Origin: Gliomastix tumulicola
Lineage: Eukaryota; Ascomycota; Sordariomycetes; Hypocreales; Bionectriaceae
Assembly (NCBI GenBank): GCA_001599755.1
Contig: BCHX01000001.1
Coordinates: 186,001-250,000 of the forward strand
Length of the DNA stretch: 64,000 nt
Reading direction: 5' to 3'
Shown here in pieces: positions 1 to 10,221 of the stretch. Each line of letters starts with the position of its first letter. Position 1 is the stretch's first letter. A program made the position numbers and the translations under genes. Under the pieces are notes generated by a model, which saw only the letters and a list, made by a program, of their open reading frames with translations, had not been told where the DNA came from and made no database searches.

Positions 1-183
1 CTCCGAGCCGACGTCGAGCTTCAGGCACTCGATGCCAGCGGCCTTGACTGCGTCCAGCTTGGCCAGGTTACGAGCCGTGGCGAAGACACGCCATTTCCCC
101 TGCTGGTGCAGGGCGAGGGCGAGGGCAGAGCCCAGACCACCGTCTGAGCACCCGGTTACTAGAATGGTCCGTTTGCCTGACAT
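1..183 (-). CDS. Short-chain dehydrogenase, AYR1-like (N-terminus only)
   Basis: The first 61 codons of a short-chain dehydrogenase/reductase run off the left edge of the window. The ATG is at 183-181. The protein opens with a beta strand (RTILVTG) and the cofactor-binding glycine motif TGCSDGGLG at residues 10-18, followed by an amphipathic helix (SALALALHQQG) and a second strand ending in an R-N pair (VFATARN) typical of NADP(H)-preferring SDRs. The TGCSxGGLG form is characteristic of the fungal 1-acyldihydroxyacetone-phosphate reductase (Ayr1) branch, which acts in glycerolipid synthesis and lipid-droplet metabolism. The catalytic Ser-Tyr-Lys lies outside the window, so the substrate class is inferred only from this motif. 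No intron is seen in the visible part. Confidence 0.75.
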   Translation of the reverse strand, partial: MSGKRTILVTGCSDGGLGSALALALHQQGKWRVFATARNLAKLDAVKAAGIECLKLDVGSE

Positions 184-1150
184 TTTCAGATGGTAGAGGC
201 TGGGCAAAGGTTGGAATGCAAAGGTTCAAGAAGCGAGGATTGTTCGTCTTCACTCGAGAAGCGAAGGGCAAGGTGAGGTGAGGCGAGGGCACAAAGGATA
301 GCAGGCAGTAGTAGTTATTCACCAGATTGTGACAGCACCTTCTTATACTTGCTGGATTTCCGCCACGAAGTGCGTTGTGATAAGCTTTGGCTATGCTTGA
401 CGATTAGTCCATCTCCTACCCGATGACAAAATTTCCCCATGAGGAAGTCGCCCACATATTCCGTCCGCCTAGCCTCCCCCTGAGTTCTACTAGTCTTCGC
501 GGTAGGCTGCGGATTATGCGGAGGAGAGCGTACTTGGAGGCGGAGATCTCGCATATTATTTATTATATGAGAGGCACCCGTCAGTCGCAGTCTCTCGAGG
601 AAGCAAGACCCTCGTGATGGGGCATCATCCATCATGCCCGGGCGATGAGTCTCCTCCACCCGGCCATCAGCATGCCGCTAAGATGGACTTGAACAACTTG
701 GAACTATGTTGGATCTTAGCCATGGACAGATTTTTGCAGCATATAAGAAGAGTCCACCGCCGCCAACCTCAAAGGCAAGCAAACCCCATGGCCATATCCC
801 AGTGGGCCGCAAGACAGGCGCGCCAGTAGCCGCATCGCGCCTGGGCTTCTTGCCAAGGAATCCGGACGGGGTTTGCAAGGTAGCAGCCGGGAACCAGACT
901 AATCAACATCAGGAGAGGAAGCCGGCGGTCGAAGAAGCCCCCGTCCCCGCCGGCGACCCTGGTCTCAAGATAGCAGATCTACCAGCAATACGAGGAAGGT
1001 GGATAGACAAGTCCCTCGTATTTCACGCAGAACCGGCCGGTGGCTCTCAAGTATAAACGTCTCCCACACCTCTCTTGCCTCATGGACGAGTAGTCCCTGG
1101 CTATTCCGTCGCTGCATTCCACGTCCCGGCTGGTCACCACAACAAGCAAC
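184..1150. other. Divergent intergenic region
   Basis: This is a 967-bp head-to-head spacer between the reductase (-) and the metalloprotease (+). Its open frames overlap each other on both strands and look random. It should hold both promoters. A TATATTT-free but AT-rich patch lies near 556-570, and an ATATAAG element at 739-746 is about 400 bp ahead of the metalloprotease ATG. Confidence 0.5.
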
Positions 1151-2108
1151 ATGCTCGCCTTGGTGTTCTTGTGTCTCGCCAGTGCAGCTGGTGCCGTAGC
1201 CGGCTCCCCTGGTCCCCTCGGGTACGGATGTCTAGTGTCGGATGAGGGTGCTGCGTCGTCGTCGGCCTCAGTACAGGGCGGCGCAGCCCAATCACGCCTG
1301 GAGGCCCTCCCCGAGAGCTTCAGCGTCAATGTCCACTTCCACATCGCCAGCACGGTGGCAGACGAGAACCTCATCACCGACCGGATCGTCGACGCGCAAT
1401 GGGACGTCCTCCGCGCCTCTTTCGCCGCGCAGAGCATTCAGCTCGTCCTCAACTCGACCACCCGCGTGGTGGATGAAAAGACCGGCCGCAACTTTCTCAT
1501 CTACGAGGGTCCTGAGCAAGGCTGGGTGTACTACGAGGAAGAGCAGAAGGCGTACTTCAGCTCCACGCGCCGGGGAGGCTACGACGAGCTGAACATCTAC
1601 TTCTTCAGCAAGTACTCCCCCGGCGCCACCGGCTACTGCTACTTCCCCACGGTCGTGAGCTCCTCGGATGGCGAAGGCTTTGGCCTGGACTCGTGCCAGC
1701 TGAGCGCCGGGACTATGCCTGGATTCCCGATCAGCGAGGGCGGGTTTGAGTCCTGGAACCAGGGCCATCTCGCGGTGCACGAGGCGGGGCACTGGTTCGG
1801 GCTGAACCACACGTTCGCCGGCGGGTGCTCGGAGCCTGGCGACTTTGTGGCTGATACGCCGGCGCAGTTGACGCAGATCTACGGCTGTCCGATCGGGTCG
1901 AACTCTTGTGCCGGGAGGCCTGGGGTAGATCCCATCCACAACTTTATGGGATACACGGATGACAACTGGTAGGCTTCCCTCCTCAGACACTGAGCGCGCG
2001 CGCGCGCGTGGATGTACTGACAGAGATCTGCACAGTACTCACGACTTCACCCCCGGTCAGAAGGACCGCATGTTTGAGACGTTCTTCGGGTATAGGAGAG
2101 AGCTGTAG
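1151..2108 (+). CDS. Secreted M43 (pappalysin-family) zinc metalloprotease, MEP1-like
   Basis: Exons are 1151-1968 and 2036-2108, giving 296 residues. Residues 1-18 form a hydrophobic signal peptide ending around AGAVAG, so the enzyme is predicted to be secreted. The zinc site HEAGHWFGLNH is at residues 210-220 (His210, Glu211, His214, His220), and the Met-turn NFMGYTDD is at 264-271 (Met266). Both are diagnostic of M43B fungal metalloproteases, the family of Coccidioides Mep1. Cysteines at about 27, 163, 182, 226, 246, 253 and the first exon-2 codon are placed as in the disulfide-bonded family. The 67-bp intron falls inside the C-terminal conserved block: ignoring it gives a stop directly after DDNW, while splicing gives DDNCTHDFTPGQKDRMF, the expected ending. 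The intron contains a (GC)n tract. Length is normal for the family. Confidence 0.93.
1994..2008. repeat. (GC)n dinucleotide tract inside an intron
   Basis: This is an uninterrupted alternating G-C run of 15 bp in the metalloprotease intron, followed by GTG. It fills about a quarter of the 67-bp intron and may be a site of length polymorphism. Confidence 0.85.
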
Positions 2109-3276
2109 GGAGTGTCTCGGGATGTGGGGGAATATTCACCGCCTGGTGCTGTGGCTGGGAGATCTGTCGTCATGGGTGGACAAACGGAGACCACATGTTG
2201 GTACGGTGAACCGATACCAGCCCTCCCAGCGAGGTACGGCGGGGGATCAAGAAATTTAGACAGGTTGGAAGTAATACTACACGTCCCCGGCGAGGTCACA
2301 GCCTCCAGACATGGCCAGGAGCCGTCCCTCTTGTTGTATTGGCGGGCGTTTGTTGGGCTCCCGGTTCACTACGTGCTATAGGGTAGCCGGCTGCAAACGC
2401 ACAGTCACAGTTGAGGGGCAGCCAGCCAGACCGCCTGGCCCTTCAGGAAGAGGAAGGACATCGGAGGGGAAGAAAGAGGGAAGAAAGAGGGAAAGGGAGA
2501 AGAAAAACCATCGGCGGGCTAGCTTCCTTTTCGGGCGTATTTTGATGTATTTTAATAGCTCAATAAAGTGGCGCATCGGCCATCGTGCAGACATCACAAG
2601 TCAATGGTTCACTAGGCGAAAACATGCGTGTGTTGGGCATAAACACAGGCATCATCACCCCAGTCGAGCCACGTTAAGTCCGATGATGGAACACCGCATC
2701 GACTTGGACTGATCATGGGGACCTTCTCTGCTCCAAATTACTCATCTCTCTCCCAAGATTCATCACATGGACCGCCACGTTGTTTCCTTGTGTCTCCCCC
2801 CCCCGTCCGAGGTCCTCGCCCGTCGATTAGGGCCGCTATCGCTTCCAGGGCTCCCTTGGTTGGGCAGCATCTGGGTGCTGTTTTTCGGGGATTATGCACC
2901 AGGAGTCAGTGGCCCGCTGGCGTGTGGCTCTGCCATTGGCCACGGAGCTGGAGCGTCGCTGCACGAGCTGGCAGTGCGAGGCAAACAATTGGCAGAGACA
3001 GGGGACACGCCACGATCACGATGGGACCAGTCTGGGACCGCCTGTCTGAGCAGCCTGAGTGTCTGTCTGTCCGATGCGCTGCTGGCCTGGCAGAGCGAGA
3101 CAAGGATGTGACGGGTCAGCCCGAGCCCGCCAGACCGCCTCATACTAAAGGGCCAGCTGGACACACACACCACCAAGGACGCAACAGCTGCTGAGGTCGC
3201 ATCTTCACACACCATCATCTTCGACAGTCAGACAGACTTCTACCGTTCCATCCATCCATCCATCTACCCCCTCAAG
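2109..3276. other. Intergenic region
   Basis: This stretch holds the 3' end of the metalloprotease transcription unit and the promoter and leader of the next gene. A purine-rich block (GAAAGAGGGAAG repeats) lies at about 2463-2502 and a short ATCC repeat at about 3247-3262 just before the next ATG. No convincing coding frame was found. Confidence 0.5.
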
Positions 3277-5064
3277 ATGGCCGAGATCGCTCCGGGCATC
3301 GTCGGCGTCGCCATCAAGGCCGAGCAGCTGAGTCCTCTGCTCGCCGAGGCCAGCGACCTGCTGCAGGCTGGCGGCGATGCCGGCTCCGGCGAGGTCAATC
3401 CCATGGCGCGCAGCGTCAAGGTGCTCGCCATCCTGATCCGCGAGCTCGCCGAGGCCTTTGACGACCGCGACTCGATGTACCCGCGGGGCATGAAGCACTG
3501 CGCGCGGCTGGTCCTCGAGGACTGCAATGCCCTCTGCGACGAGCTCCGGGCCCTCGTCTCGCCGCCGCTGGACCAGGACGGACGTCCCGGGGAGAGGCAG
3601 CCCGTCGGCAAGGCCAAGATCGACCAGCTGCAGACGGAGATCGACCTCCAGAAGGCCATGCTGGTCGCGACCACCGCCCTGGCCAGCTTCACGAGGCAGG
3701 TCATCTACACCAGGTATATATGCTCCCCGAACACTCACTCTCACCGCCCTAAATGCAACCAGCCCAGCCCAGCCCTACCCAGCCCAACCGCCACGACTTG
3801 ACGTCTGACCGCATGCAGCGACACCCACGAAACCTCCGACGAGCGCCACCGCAGCATCGAGCAGAAGCGAGCCGAGGTCGAGGTCGCCATCGCCAAGGCC
3901 ATCAAATGGGACAAGATGCGCATCCTGCAGGAGGACATGGAGGGCAACGGCCAGCCGGCCGCGCTCGCAGGCGAGCAGACCAGGCCGCAGAACCCGATCA
4001 AGCGAGCCTCCTTCGCCCTGACGCCCGAGGAGGAGCAGCGGTACCAAGCCTCCCAGGACGCGACGGCACAGGACGGCCGACAGTCGCCGCGCTCGTTCCA
4101 GTCCAACAAGACGCTGCAGAACCTCCTGACCTACTGGCGGGAGCTGCAGGACATGTCCATCCCCGAACACCCGGAGCAGGGCCCCGACGAGGAGGTGCAG
4201 GGCCGAGACGAGGGCTGGGAGGATCTTGGCGATGGCATCCAGCGGTACGAGTCGAGAGACGCTGCTGGGACGCAGGACGAGCGAGGACATGCGCGTCATC
4301 ACGCGGCAACGGCCATGGAGGAGGACGACGACGCGCCGAGGCACTGGCTGCCCCGATCCCCTCCCCGCGATCACTCGCCCTCTGTCATGCATCCTTCTCC
4401 CAAGCACCATCATCCCGGCGCCCTCCGAAGCCTCGTCCGCGCCGACCGCACCCCGTCGCCTCAGTACGAGGGCCAGAACGACAGGCACATTCCCCCTTCT
4501 CCCCCGTACTCTGCTGGCTCGGCGGCCGATGACGAGCACCACCTGCACAACGTCCACCATCATCGCCACATTCATCACCACGAGCACCATCACACAACTC
4601 ATCGTCGCCGTCGGACGCCGCCTCCCCAGACACCCCCTCGACCGGCCGTCACCGACCGCGAGGAGGGCCGACCTGTCGACATGGCCGATGACTTCTGGCA
4701 CATCCTGCAGGCCAACGGTGGCATTCACTGGGAGTTGAGGAAGAAGAGAGGCGACAGGCTGGTCGTCAGGGAGTACATCGGGCCGGTTCTGGCTCGCCAG
4801 GGCGAGACGTCTTGGAGTCATCTGACCGTCTCCGGGTCGGTCTGGACGAGTCTCCCGCGCAAGTACTGCAGCCGGGCTATTCTCCTGGATCTGCCGTACG
4901 ACTTCAAGGAGGACGAGCAGTTCTTCCACATCATCGAGGAGTTGGAATACGTAAGTCGGCCCCTTTCCTTCTCACGTTCCCCTCCTTTCTTCCCGCTAAC
5001 AGATTCATTGTAGTCTCAAGTCGAGGAGATTATACGTCTGTCCTTGCAGACGATGGGATGCTAG
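3277..5064 (+). CDS. Fungal DUF8035-like protein with helical N-terminus and His-rich linker
   Basis: Exons are 3277-3713, 3819-4950 and 5014-5064, giving 539 residues. The N-terminal 180 residues are helical (MAEIAPGIVGVAIKAEQLSP onward) and resemble the N-terminal helical segment of many fungal STAND or ankyrin proteins. The middle (about 215-470) is charged and disordered, and includes a His cluster encoded at about 4534-4610. The C-terminal 90 residues (DDFWHILQANGGIHWELRKK to the end) contain the pattern VREYIGP, WTSLPRKYC, FKEDEQFFHIIEELEYSQVEEIIRLS. I recognise this as similar to the C-terminal repeat of fungal DUF8035 proteins. No enzymatic motif is present and the function is unknown. 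Both introns keep frame, and the last exon supplies only SQVEEIIRLSLQTMGC, which completes the conserved helix. Confidence 0.8.
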
Positions 5065-5450
5065 GATGAGGCGAGTCTCTGGGCGACCGGCCGGAGGCTC
5101 ATAGACAACACCTTATCTCGGGGCTTTGTGATGGATCACAGAACACATCAGATACTTCAGACCTGCTACGTCGCGTGGATGGTCCTGTCGGCGAAGCGCT
5201 AGCCGTAAAGCAGACTCACAGATTGGCAACCAGTGAATTTCAGGTGTTTTGGTAGGCACGGTTAAGGGGGATCGGGTACAGGATTTGGGCTCGGTATTTT
5301 GTATTTCAAACATGAGTGGCGTTTTTTGCTTTGGTACTGTACAGACTTTCTCGTGTGAATGTCGAGCTAGGGTCATCACCCAGCCATCTGGAGGGCACAC
5401 TCCTCCTTTTTGCAGTAGATGCTGTCCATACAGCAGCGGATCTCTAATCT
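5065..5450. other. Convergent 3' intergenic region
   Basis: This 386-bp spacer lies between two convergent genes and contains only 3' untranslated sequence as far as I can tell. A 95-codon frame on the minus strand has no family features. Confidence 0.5.
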
Positions 5451-6239
5451 CTACTTGGATGGAGAGAAGGCCGCTGCTGCCTCTAGTATAAACTCAGCAG
5501 TCTTCTGCGGCTGGCTCAACATCGGCGAGTGACTGGCCGCAATCTTCCGCATCGTCACATCCGCCCCGGCATCCACGGCCCCTTTAACGAACATCTCTCC
5601 AACCTCCTCCGGCAGAGAATGGTCCTCGGTGGCCAACAGGTACCAGCACGGTACATCCTTCCATCCGGCATAGGCGTACTCCCCTCCCTCGGCCAGCGAC
5701 TTCAGCGAGTGAGGTGTAAGCTTATCGACCCATGCCTTGCCCTCCTCCTCGGGGAGGTCGTGATAGAATAGGTCGCGGGTGTCGACAATAAGTCTGGCCG
5801 TACCCTCGACTGTGTCGGCCACCCAGAAGGGCGGAGGGCTCCCTCCCAAAAGCTCGAGAAAGCTGAGCCCGGTGGCGCTGAAACCGGTGGCAATCATGGC
5901 CATACCGATGATGAAGCCCGAGGACCCATCTCGGACTTGGCTCTTGACAGTATCGTCGTGGGCTTTTTGGGCGAATCCCCGGATAGCACTGTTGCCAACG
6001 TGACCGCCGTAGGAGTGCACAACGAGTACAACATCGCGGCCCTTGTCAGACTCGGCGCGAACGGCGTCCTGGACAGCCTTCACGTCGTCGCCGAAGCCGG
6101 CGGAGACACTGACCGTCGAGGGGAGGGTGACGGCGATGCATTCAAAGCCTTTCGGTTGAAGCTCTGCAATGGTCTGGGTCCAGGTCTCGGCCGTGTGCCA
6201 TGCACCTGGCACGAAGACGAGTGTTGGGTTGCTGGTCAT
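5451..6239 (-). CDS. Alpha/beta hydrolase (AB_hydrolase_6 type)
   Basis: A single exon encodes 262 residues. It begins with the typical strand and oxyanion segment PTLVFVPGAWHTAETW (residues 5-20). The nucleophile elbow VHSYGGH places Ser76, with Val in place of the first Gly of the classical G-x-S-x-G. The likely acid is Asp206 (LLATEDHSLP) and the likely base is His237 (AASHSPMLSQP), so a complete triad is visible. A flexible lid lies at about 95-190. Relatives include fungal EstC-like and plant salicylate-esterase-like hydrolases, whose substrates are mostly small esters. There is no signal peptide, so it is probably cytosolic. The substrate cannot be told from sequence. Confidence 0.9.
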   Translation of the reverse strand: MTSNPTLVFVPGAWHTAETWTQTIAELQPKGFECIAVTLPSTVSVSAGFGDDVKAVQDAVRAESDKGRDVVLVVHSYGGHVGNSAIRGFAQKAHDDTVKSQVRDGSSGFIIGMAMIATGFSATGLSFLELLGGSPPPFWVADTVEGTARLIVDTRDLFYHDLPEEEGKAWVDKLTPHSLKSLAEGGEYAYAGWKDVPCWYLLATEDHSLPEEVGEMFVKGAVDAGADVTMRKIAASHSPMLSQPQKTAEFILEAAAAFSPSK

Positions 6240-6919
6240 GTTGGCGGTGGTTGGATGGTTGAGCTGCTGCGTGGATGATGAAGGGCGGACGTCATTAAAA
6301 GAATGGCGATTTCTAAGGCGACTACCGAGTTCATATACAATGAGGATCTTACCTTCATTTCTGGTGGTGAGTCATGGTCGCGGTCGCGTCTCACCTAGAA
6401 TACCGTTAACGTCCCCTATTCTTCCCGAGTTCACAGGGGTCGTTCTCGCGGCCATGTTAGTATGCTATCATCTTGAGCACTTCAACTGGCTCATTTCTGT
6501 TAGTGCACGATCCTGTCTGCGCTGATAATGTTCCGAGACCAACTCCACCGTCAACTTCATGCGGTCACATGGCACCCTTTATCCTTCCCACCTCCCTCCT
6601 TGGGTCTCTTATAGTCGGCCCGTGCATTTTTCAAATCGTGCTAGTAGCTGCGCTGTTGAGCGGCAGCTGCAATTCGCCAAGCAAGTCCCCTGGGATATGC
6701 AGAGCATCTGTTGCAGGGGAGAACTGAAGCCGTGTGATGTATTTGTCATAGCCTATCTTGGCCTCGATGTCCTTTCTAATTCCGGATCTGACTGAGGCCC
6801 CATCCAGCACAGTCAGTCAGATCTCTGTCCGTAGAGCGTGAACAATAAGCAAAACTCGACCCCGAAATCACAAGAGTGAGGACTCTGGTCCTTGTATGAG
6901 CAGATCCCGGCGGATGCGA
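6240..6919. other. Intergenic region
   Basis: This region contains the promoter of the alpha/beta hydrolase (-) and the 3' end of the mitochondrial carrier gene (-). I see no coding signal. Confidence 0.5.
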
Positions 6920-8430
6920 TCACCGAGAGACCATGACCTTCGCTCCGAGAGCACCACTCCCTGCGTCTTTCTTCCCAATATCGGACGCATCCGTAACCGG
7001 GAGCTTGATCTGTGTAAGACGTCTCAACTGCTCCATGAAGACAAAGGTCAAGACGGTATGGGGTCTGGCAGTGTTCGGTCAGCATAAGGACTTGAAGGGA
7101 TCGGATCTTTGGTTCATGTTCTTACGTCAATCTCAACCAGGCAGGCAGCCATCCCTTCATAAGGAATCGGGGCCCTTCTTCTCTCAGTCCAGCCTGAACG
7201 ATCTGCAATATGGACTAGCGCTTGTTGTCAGCATCCTTGAAAGCCTTCAGTCCCGAAAATAGGGGATAGGGGCGGATAGTTGTAGGCTTACGCTGTTCCC
7301 ACCCTGAGCTGAGGCGCTCTGGATTCTCGACTTGAGTACGTCCGCCGGAGCGCAGACTGTCGTGGCGACGGTGCCTGCAGAGAGGGACGCGAGGCTGTGT
7401 GTGAGGACGTCATCTTTCAACCCTGCGTTTCCAAGGAGGTAGTGCTTTGCGGTCGAATATCTGAGGCTTCATTAGCTATCCGATAGCTGCTGTTGGGGTC
7501 CTAAAGCAAAGGATAAGCTCACGTGGCAATCTGTCCGACATCTATATTCTGTGGTCAGATATCAATGCTTAATTTTGAGGAAGGACACAACTCACTCATC
7601 AAGATGCTCCGGGCAATATTGGCCGTCACCCCTCGAGAGAATGTACCAAGACCCTCGTCTCTGCCCACGCGCCACAAACCGTGAAGCGCATTTGAATAGC
7701 CGAAGCGCTCAGCAACAGGTTTCGCGCCGTCTGCACACATGCGGACCAACACAATCTGACCCAACGCGCGGTCCATGGTCAGCTGCAGATCTCACCAGAC
7801 GTTCGCTCGATCCTACGTACCTCGGCGGGATTCCCAACAAGTCCAGCCAGGCCACCAGCCGCGCCTGCGCAGGTGATGGTCCAGGCCATGGACAGCTTCT
7901 CTCTGCCAGTCCACTGCTTTGCGTGCTCGGCCAGCACGTTGTAGAGGCCGAAGCGGGCGCTTGAGTAGGTTGCCTGTCGGAGGACGGACGCCGAGAGCCC
8001 TGCCCATAATGAGGGAATTCCTGGAATCATTGATCAATGTTTGTTCCCTAATCTCAAAATTGATGGAGGAGGAGAGAGTTGTGCTGACCATCACGTGCAG
8101 CAAAGCCTCTAAGCGCTCGGAACATGGGCTCTCTTGACTTCAGGACCTGCATCCGGCTAGCAACAGAACGCCGTCAGTACAAGCCATGGCGTATCTGAAG
8201 ACGAATTCAGAATGCTTACTATTTGGTCTGATCTAATGGGTGCGCTGGAAAACGGAGGTTCAGCACGTGCTCGCGTGAGCAAAGAAGGTTAATGGGAGAG
8301 ATATACTGAAGCACACAGCCATAGAGGCCGCAGCGCCGCTAAACGAAGGTCAGTAAGGGAGACCGCTGTATTGCATCGAGTTCCAAAGGACTTACCCAAG
8401 CCAGAACGGTTCCTTGGGCTTTGTCGACAT
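6920..8430 (-). CDS. Mitochondrial carrier, dicarboxylate/oxoglutarate carrier-like (SLC25), ten exons
   Basis: I assembled ten exons, in transcript order 8430-8396, 8338-8307, 8244-8220, 8156-8089, 8020-7821, 7755-7596, 7541-7523, 7460-7292, 7214-7126 and 7064-6920. They join in frame to 313 residues. Three carrier repeats are visible, each with its P-x-[DE]-x-x-[KR] signature: THPLDQTKYRMQ, GNPAEIVLVRM and CAPADVLKSRIQ. The GNPAEIVLVRMCADG block resembles fungal dicarboxylate and animal oxoglutarate/malate carriers, so the likely role is exchange of malate, succinate or oxoglutarate across the inner mitochondrial membrane. Three exons are very short (32, 25 and 19 nt). The 19-nt exon encodes VGQIAT at the conserved NVGQIATYS position, and skipping it would break the frame. 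The exact substrate is an inference from family resemblance. Confidence 0.88.
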
Positions 8431-9314
8431 GGCGGCAATGGAATGGGTGGTGTTGCTGCGAGGGAAAAGCAGGTGGTGATCTCACGAGCAAAGTGGTGAC
8501 AAAACAATACGATTGCCTAGTCACTGTTCGCACTGGAGTCACACGGCTGATTCACCTCACTTACATAACCACAAAAAGTAAGGAGCCACGTGAAATCCCA
8601 CTCAGCTTGCCGTCAACTCTATCCCAACGTCCACGAGTTCTCTCGTAGAACAGATCTGCCACCCGTTCGGCGATTGAACTGGGCACCGAGTCCCGAGCAT
8701 GCGTGAACACGAACAGCTGCAAGCCAAGCTTACCCCAGGATTCATCGGAACACCAAGCCCTCGGCATCCATGTCCCATCTCAGTTCTCCATCAACGAGGA
8801 CCAAGGGATGGGGGAGGTGTCGTCGGCGTCAGATGTAGAGCCGCCTCAAGCGTGCAGAGTGAGCTCGGGAATAGATACTGGTTCGTGGGCAGCTGTCAGC
8901 TGCTACAGGCATCCCCCGCAGTGGATGATTCCAGTGGTGAACGCCTATGAACAGTTGACTGCCCCGGAATATACTTCTAGGCCCCGAGAACAGTCGCCGG
9001 ATTCCAACTCTAGACACCGATCAGGACGCCTCACTCAGCAGAGCGTCATCCGATGCGAAATGCGGAAAACAAAACCTTGACGCTTCACTTTCAACCCTGA
9101 ACAACCGAAGAAATGGCGGCTCAATCCGTCGTCGCCAATGCTGAACCACGATTCTAAGATCATCATCTGCCTGCTCTCCTTTCTTGTTTCCCTCCCGCTC
9201 GCCTGGATCGCCATTTTACGCACCACCTCGGGCATCTCTCACGGCGACACCCTCCCTCACCACGAATCCACGACCCTTGCCCCCCGCCGCAGCGCTCACA
9301 GGAGGATAGACAGC
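8431..9314. other. Divergent intergenic region with upstream ATGs
   Basis: This is the promoter region between the carrier (-) and the AhpD-like gene (+). Near its right end an ATG at 9113 opens a 14-codon frame closed by TAA at 9155-9157. A second ATG at 9138 is in frame with the AhpD-like protein and would add 59 residues including a hydrophobic segment. Confidence 0.5.
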
Positions 9315-10221
9315 ATGTCGAAGCTGTCGCCCTCGCTCAAGTCGCTCATCAACGCGCCGTTTGCGCGGCCTGACCAGACGGCTGCGTCGGCGCGCATTCT
9401 GGATGTGTACAAAGCCATCGCTGGCGATGCACAGAAGCGCAGCCTCGGTCTCAAGCCATGGCTAGCTCTGTCGGTATGTGGCGCGCTCGCAGGGACATAT
9501 CTTCATTGATATCAGCTTGTCTGACTAATAGAGTCTATAGTCAGCCGCCACTTTCACCCTCAACTCGCCTGAGTCTCTCTCCCTCCTCCACGGCGTCGCC
9601 TCGGCCTCCTCATCCAAGGTCGAGACGGCCGAGGTCATCCGCGAAGTCGGCCTTAAGTGCATCTCCTTCAACGGCATCCCCCGCACCATCAACTGCCTCA
9701 ACGCCTTCCGCGCCTCACTCCCCGCCGACGTCACGTCCAGCCTAGCTACCAAGCCTACACGCGTCGTTGATGAGGCCAACGTCGCCTCTACAGCTCGCCG
9801 GGGCCGCGGTCTTTGGGACAGCGTGTACGCGCCTTTCGAGGATAAGCTCGTCGAGAAGCTTTCAACTGCGCACCCAGATCTCCCTGTGCACATTCTGGGA
9901 AGCCACTACGGTCCTTTACTGTCAGATCCGCCCGCCGGTGACTCTGGAGTCGCGAGGACGGGCCGGGTGCTCACAAGCGTGGTGGCCATCGCCTGCTTAC
10001 GAGCCCAGACTGGCGTGGGACCACAGGTGCTGAGCCATGTCTTTGGTCTTCGCAAGGCGTTCGAGGACGGGAGCTACAAGGCTGAAGGCGAGGAAGTCGT
10101 CGAGGAGACCGAGTGGTTAGCAAGTGACGAGGGGAGTGAATGGATCTTGAAGTCTGTGGACTCGATAGCCGACGCTTTGGGAGGAAGCAACTTCGCCAGA
10201 CCAGGGGGCGCGAAGCTGTAG
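9315..10221 (+). CDS. AhpD-like / carboxymuconolactone decarboxylase-fold fungal protein
   Basis: Exons are 9315-9473 and 9541-10221, giving 279 residues from MSKLSPSLKSLINAPFARP. I chose this start because fungal members of the family usually begin with this block. An in-frame ATG at 9138 would give 338 residues with an N-terminal membrane-anchor-like stretch (IIICLLSFLVSLPLAWIAIL). The protein is helical throughout, with the conserved segments VIREVGLKCISFNGIPRTINCLNAF and PHILGSHYGPLL-like motifs of the fungal AhpD-like family. The canonical peroxidase CxxC pair is not seen, so alkylhydroperoxidase activity should not be assumed. The 67-bp intron has clean GTATGT and CTATAG ends with a CTAAT branch point. 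Function is uncertain. Confidence 0.82.
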
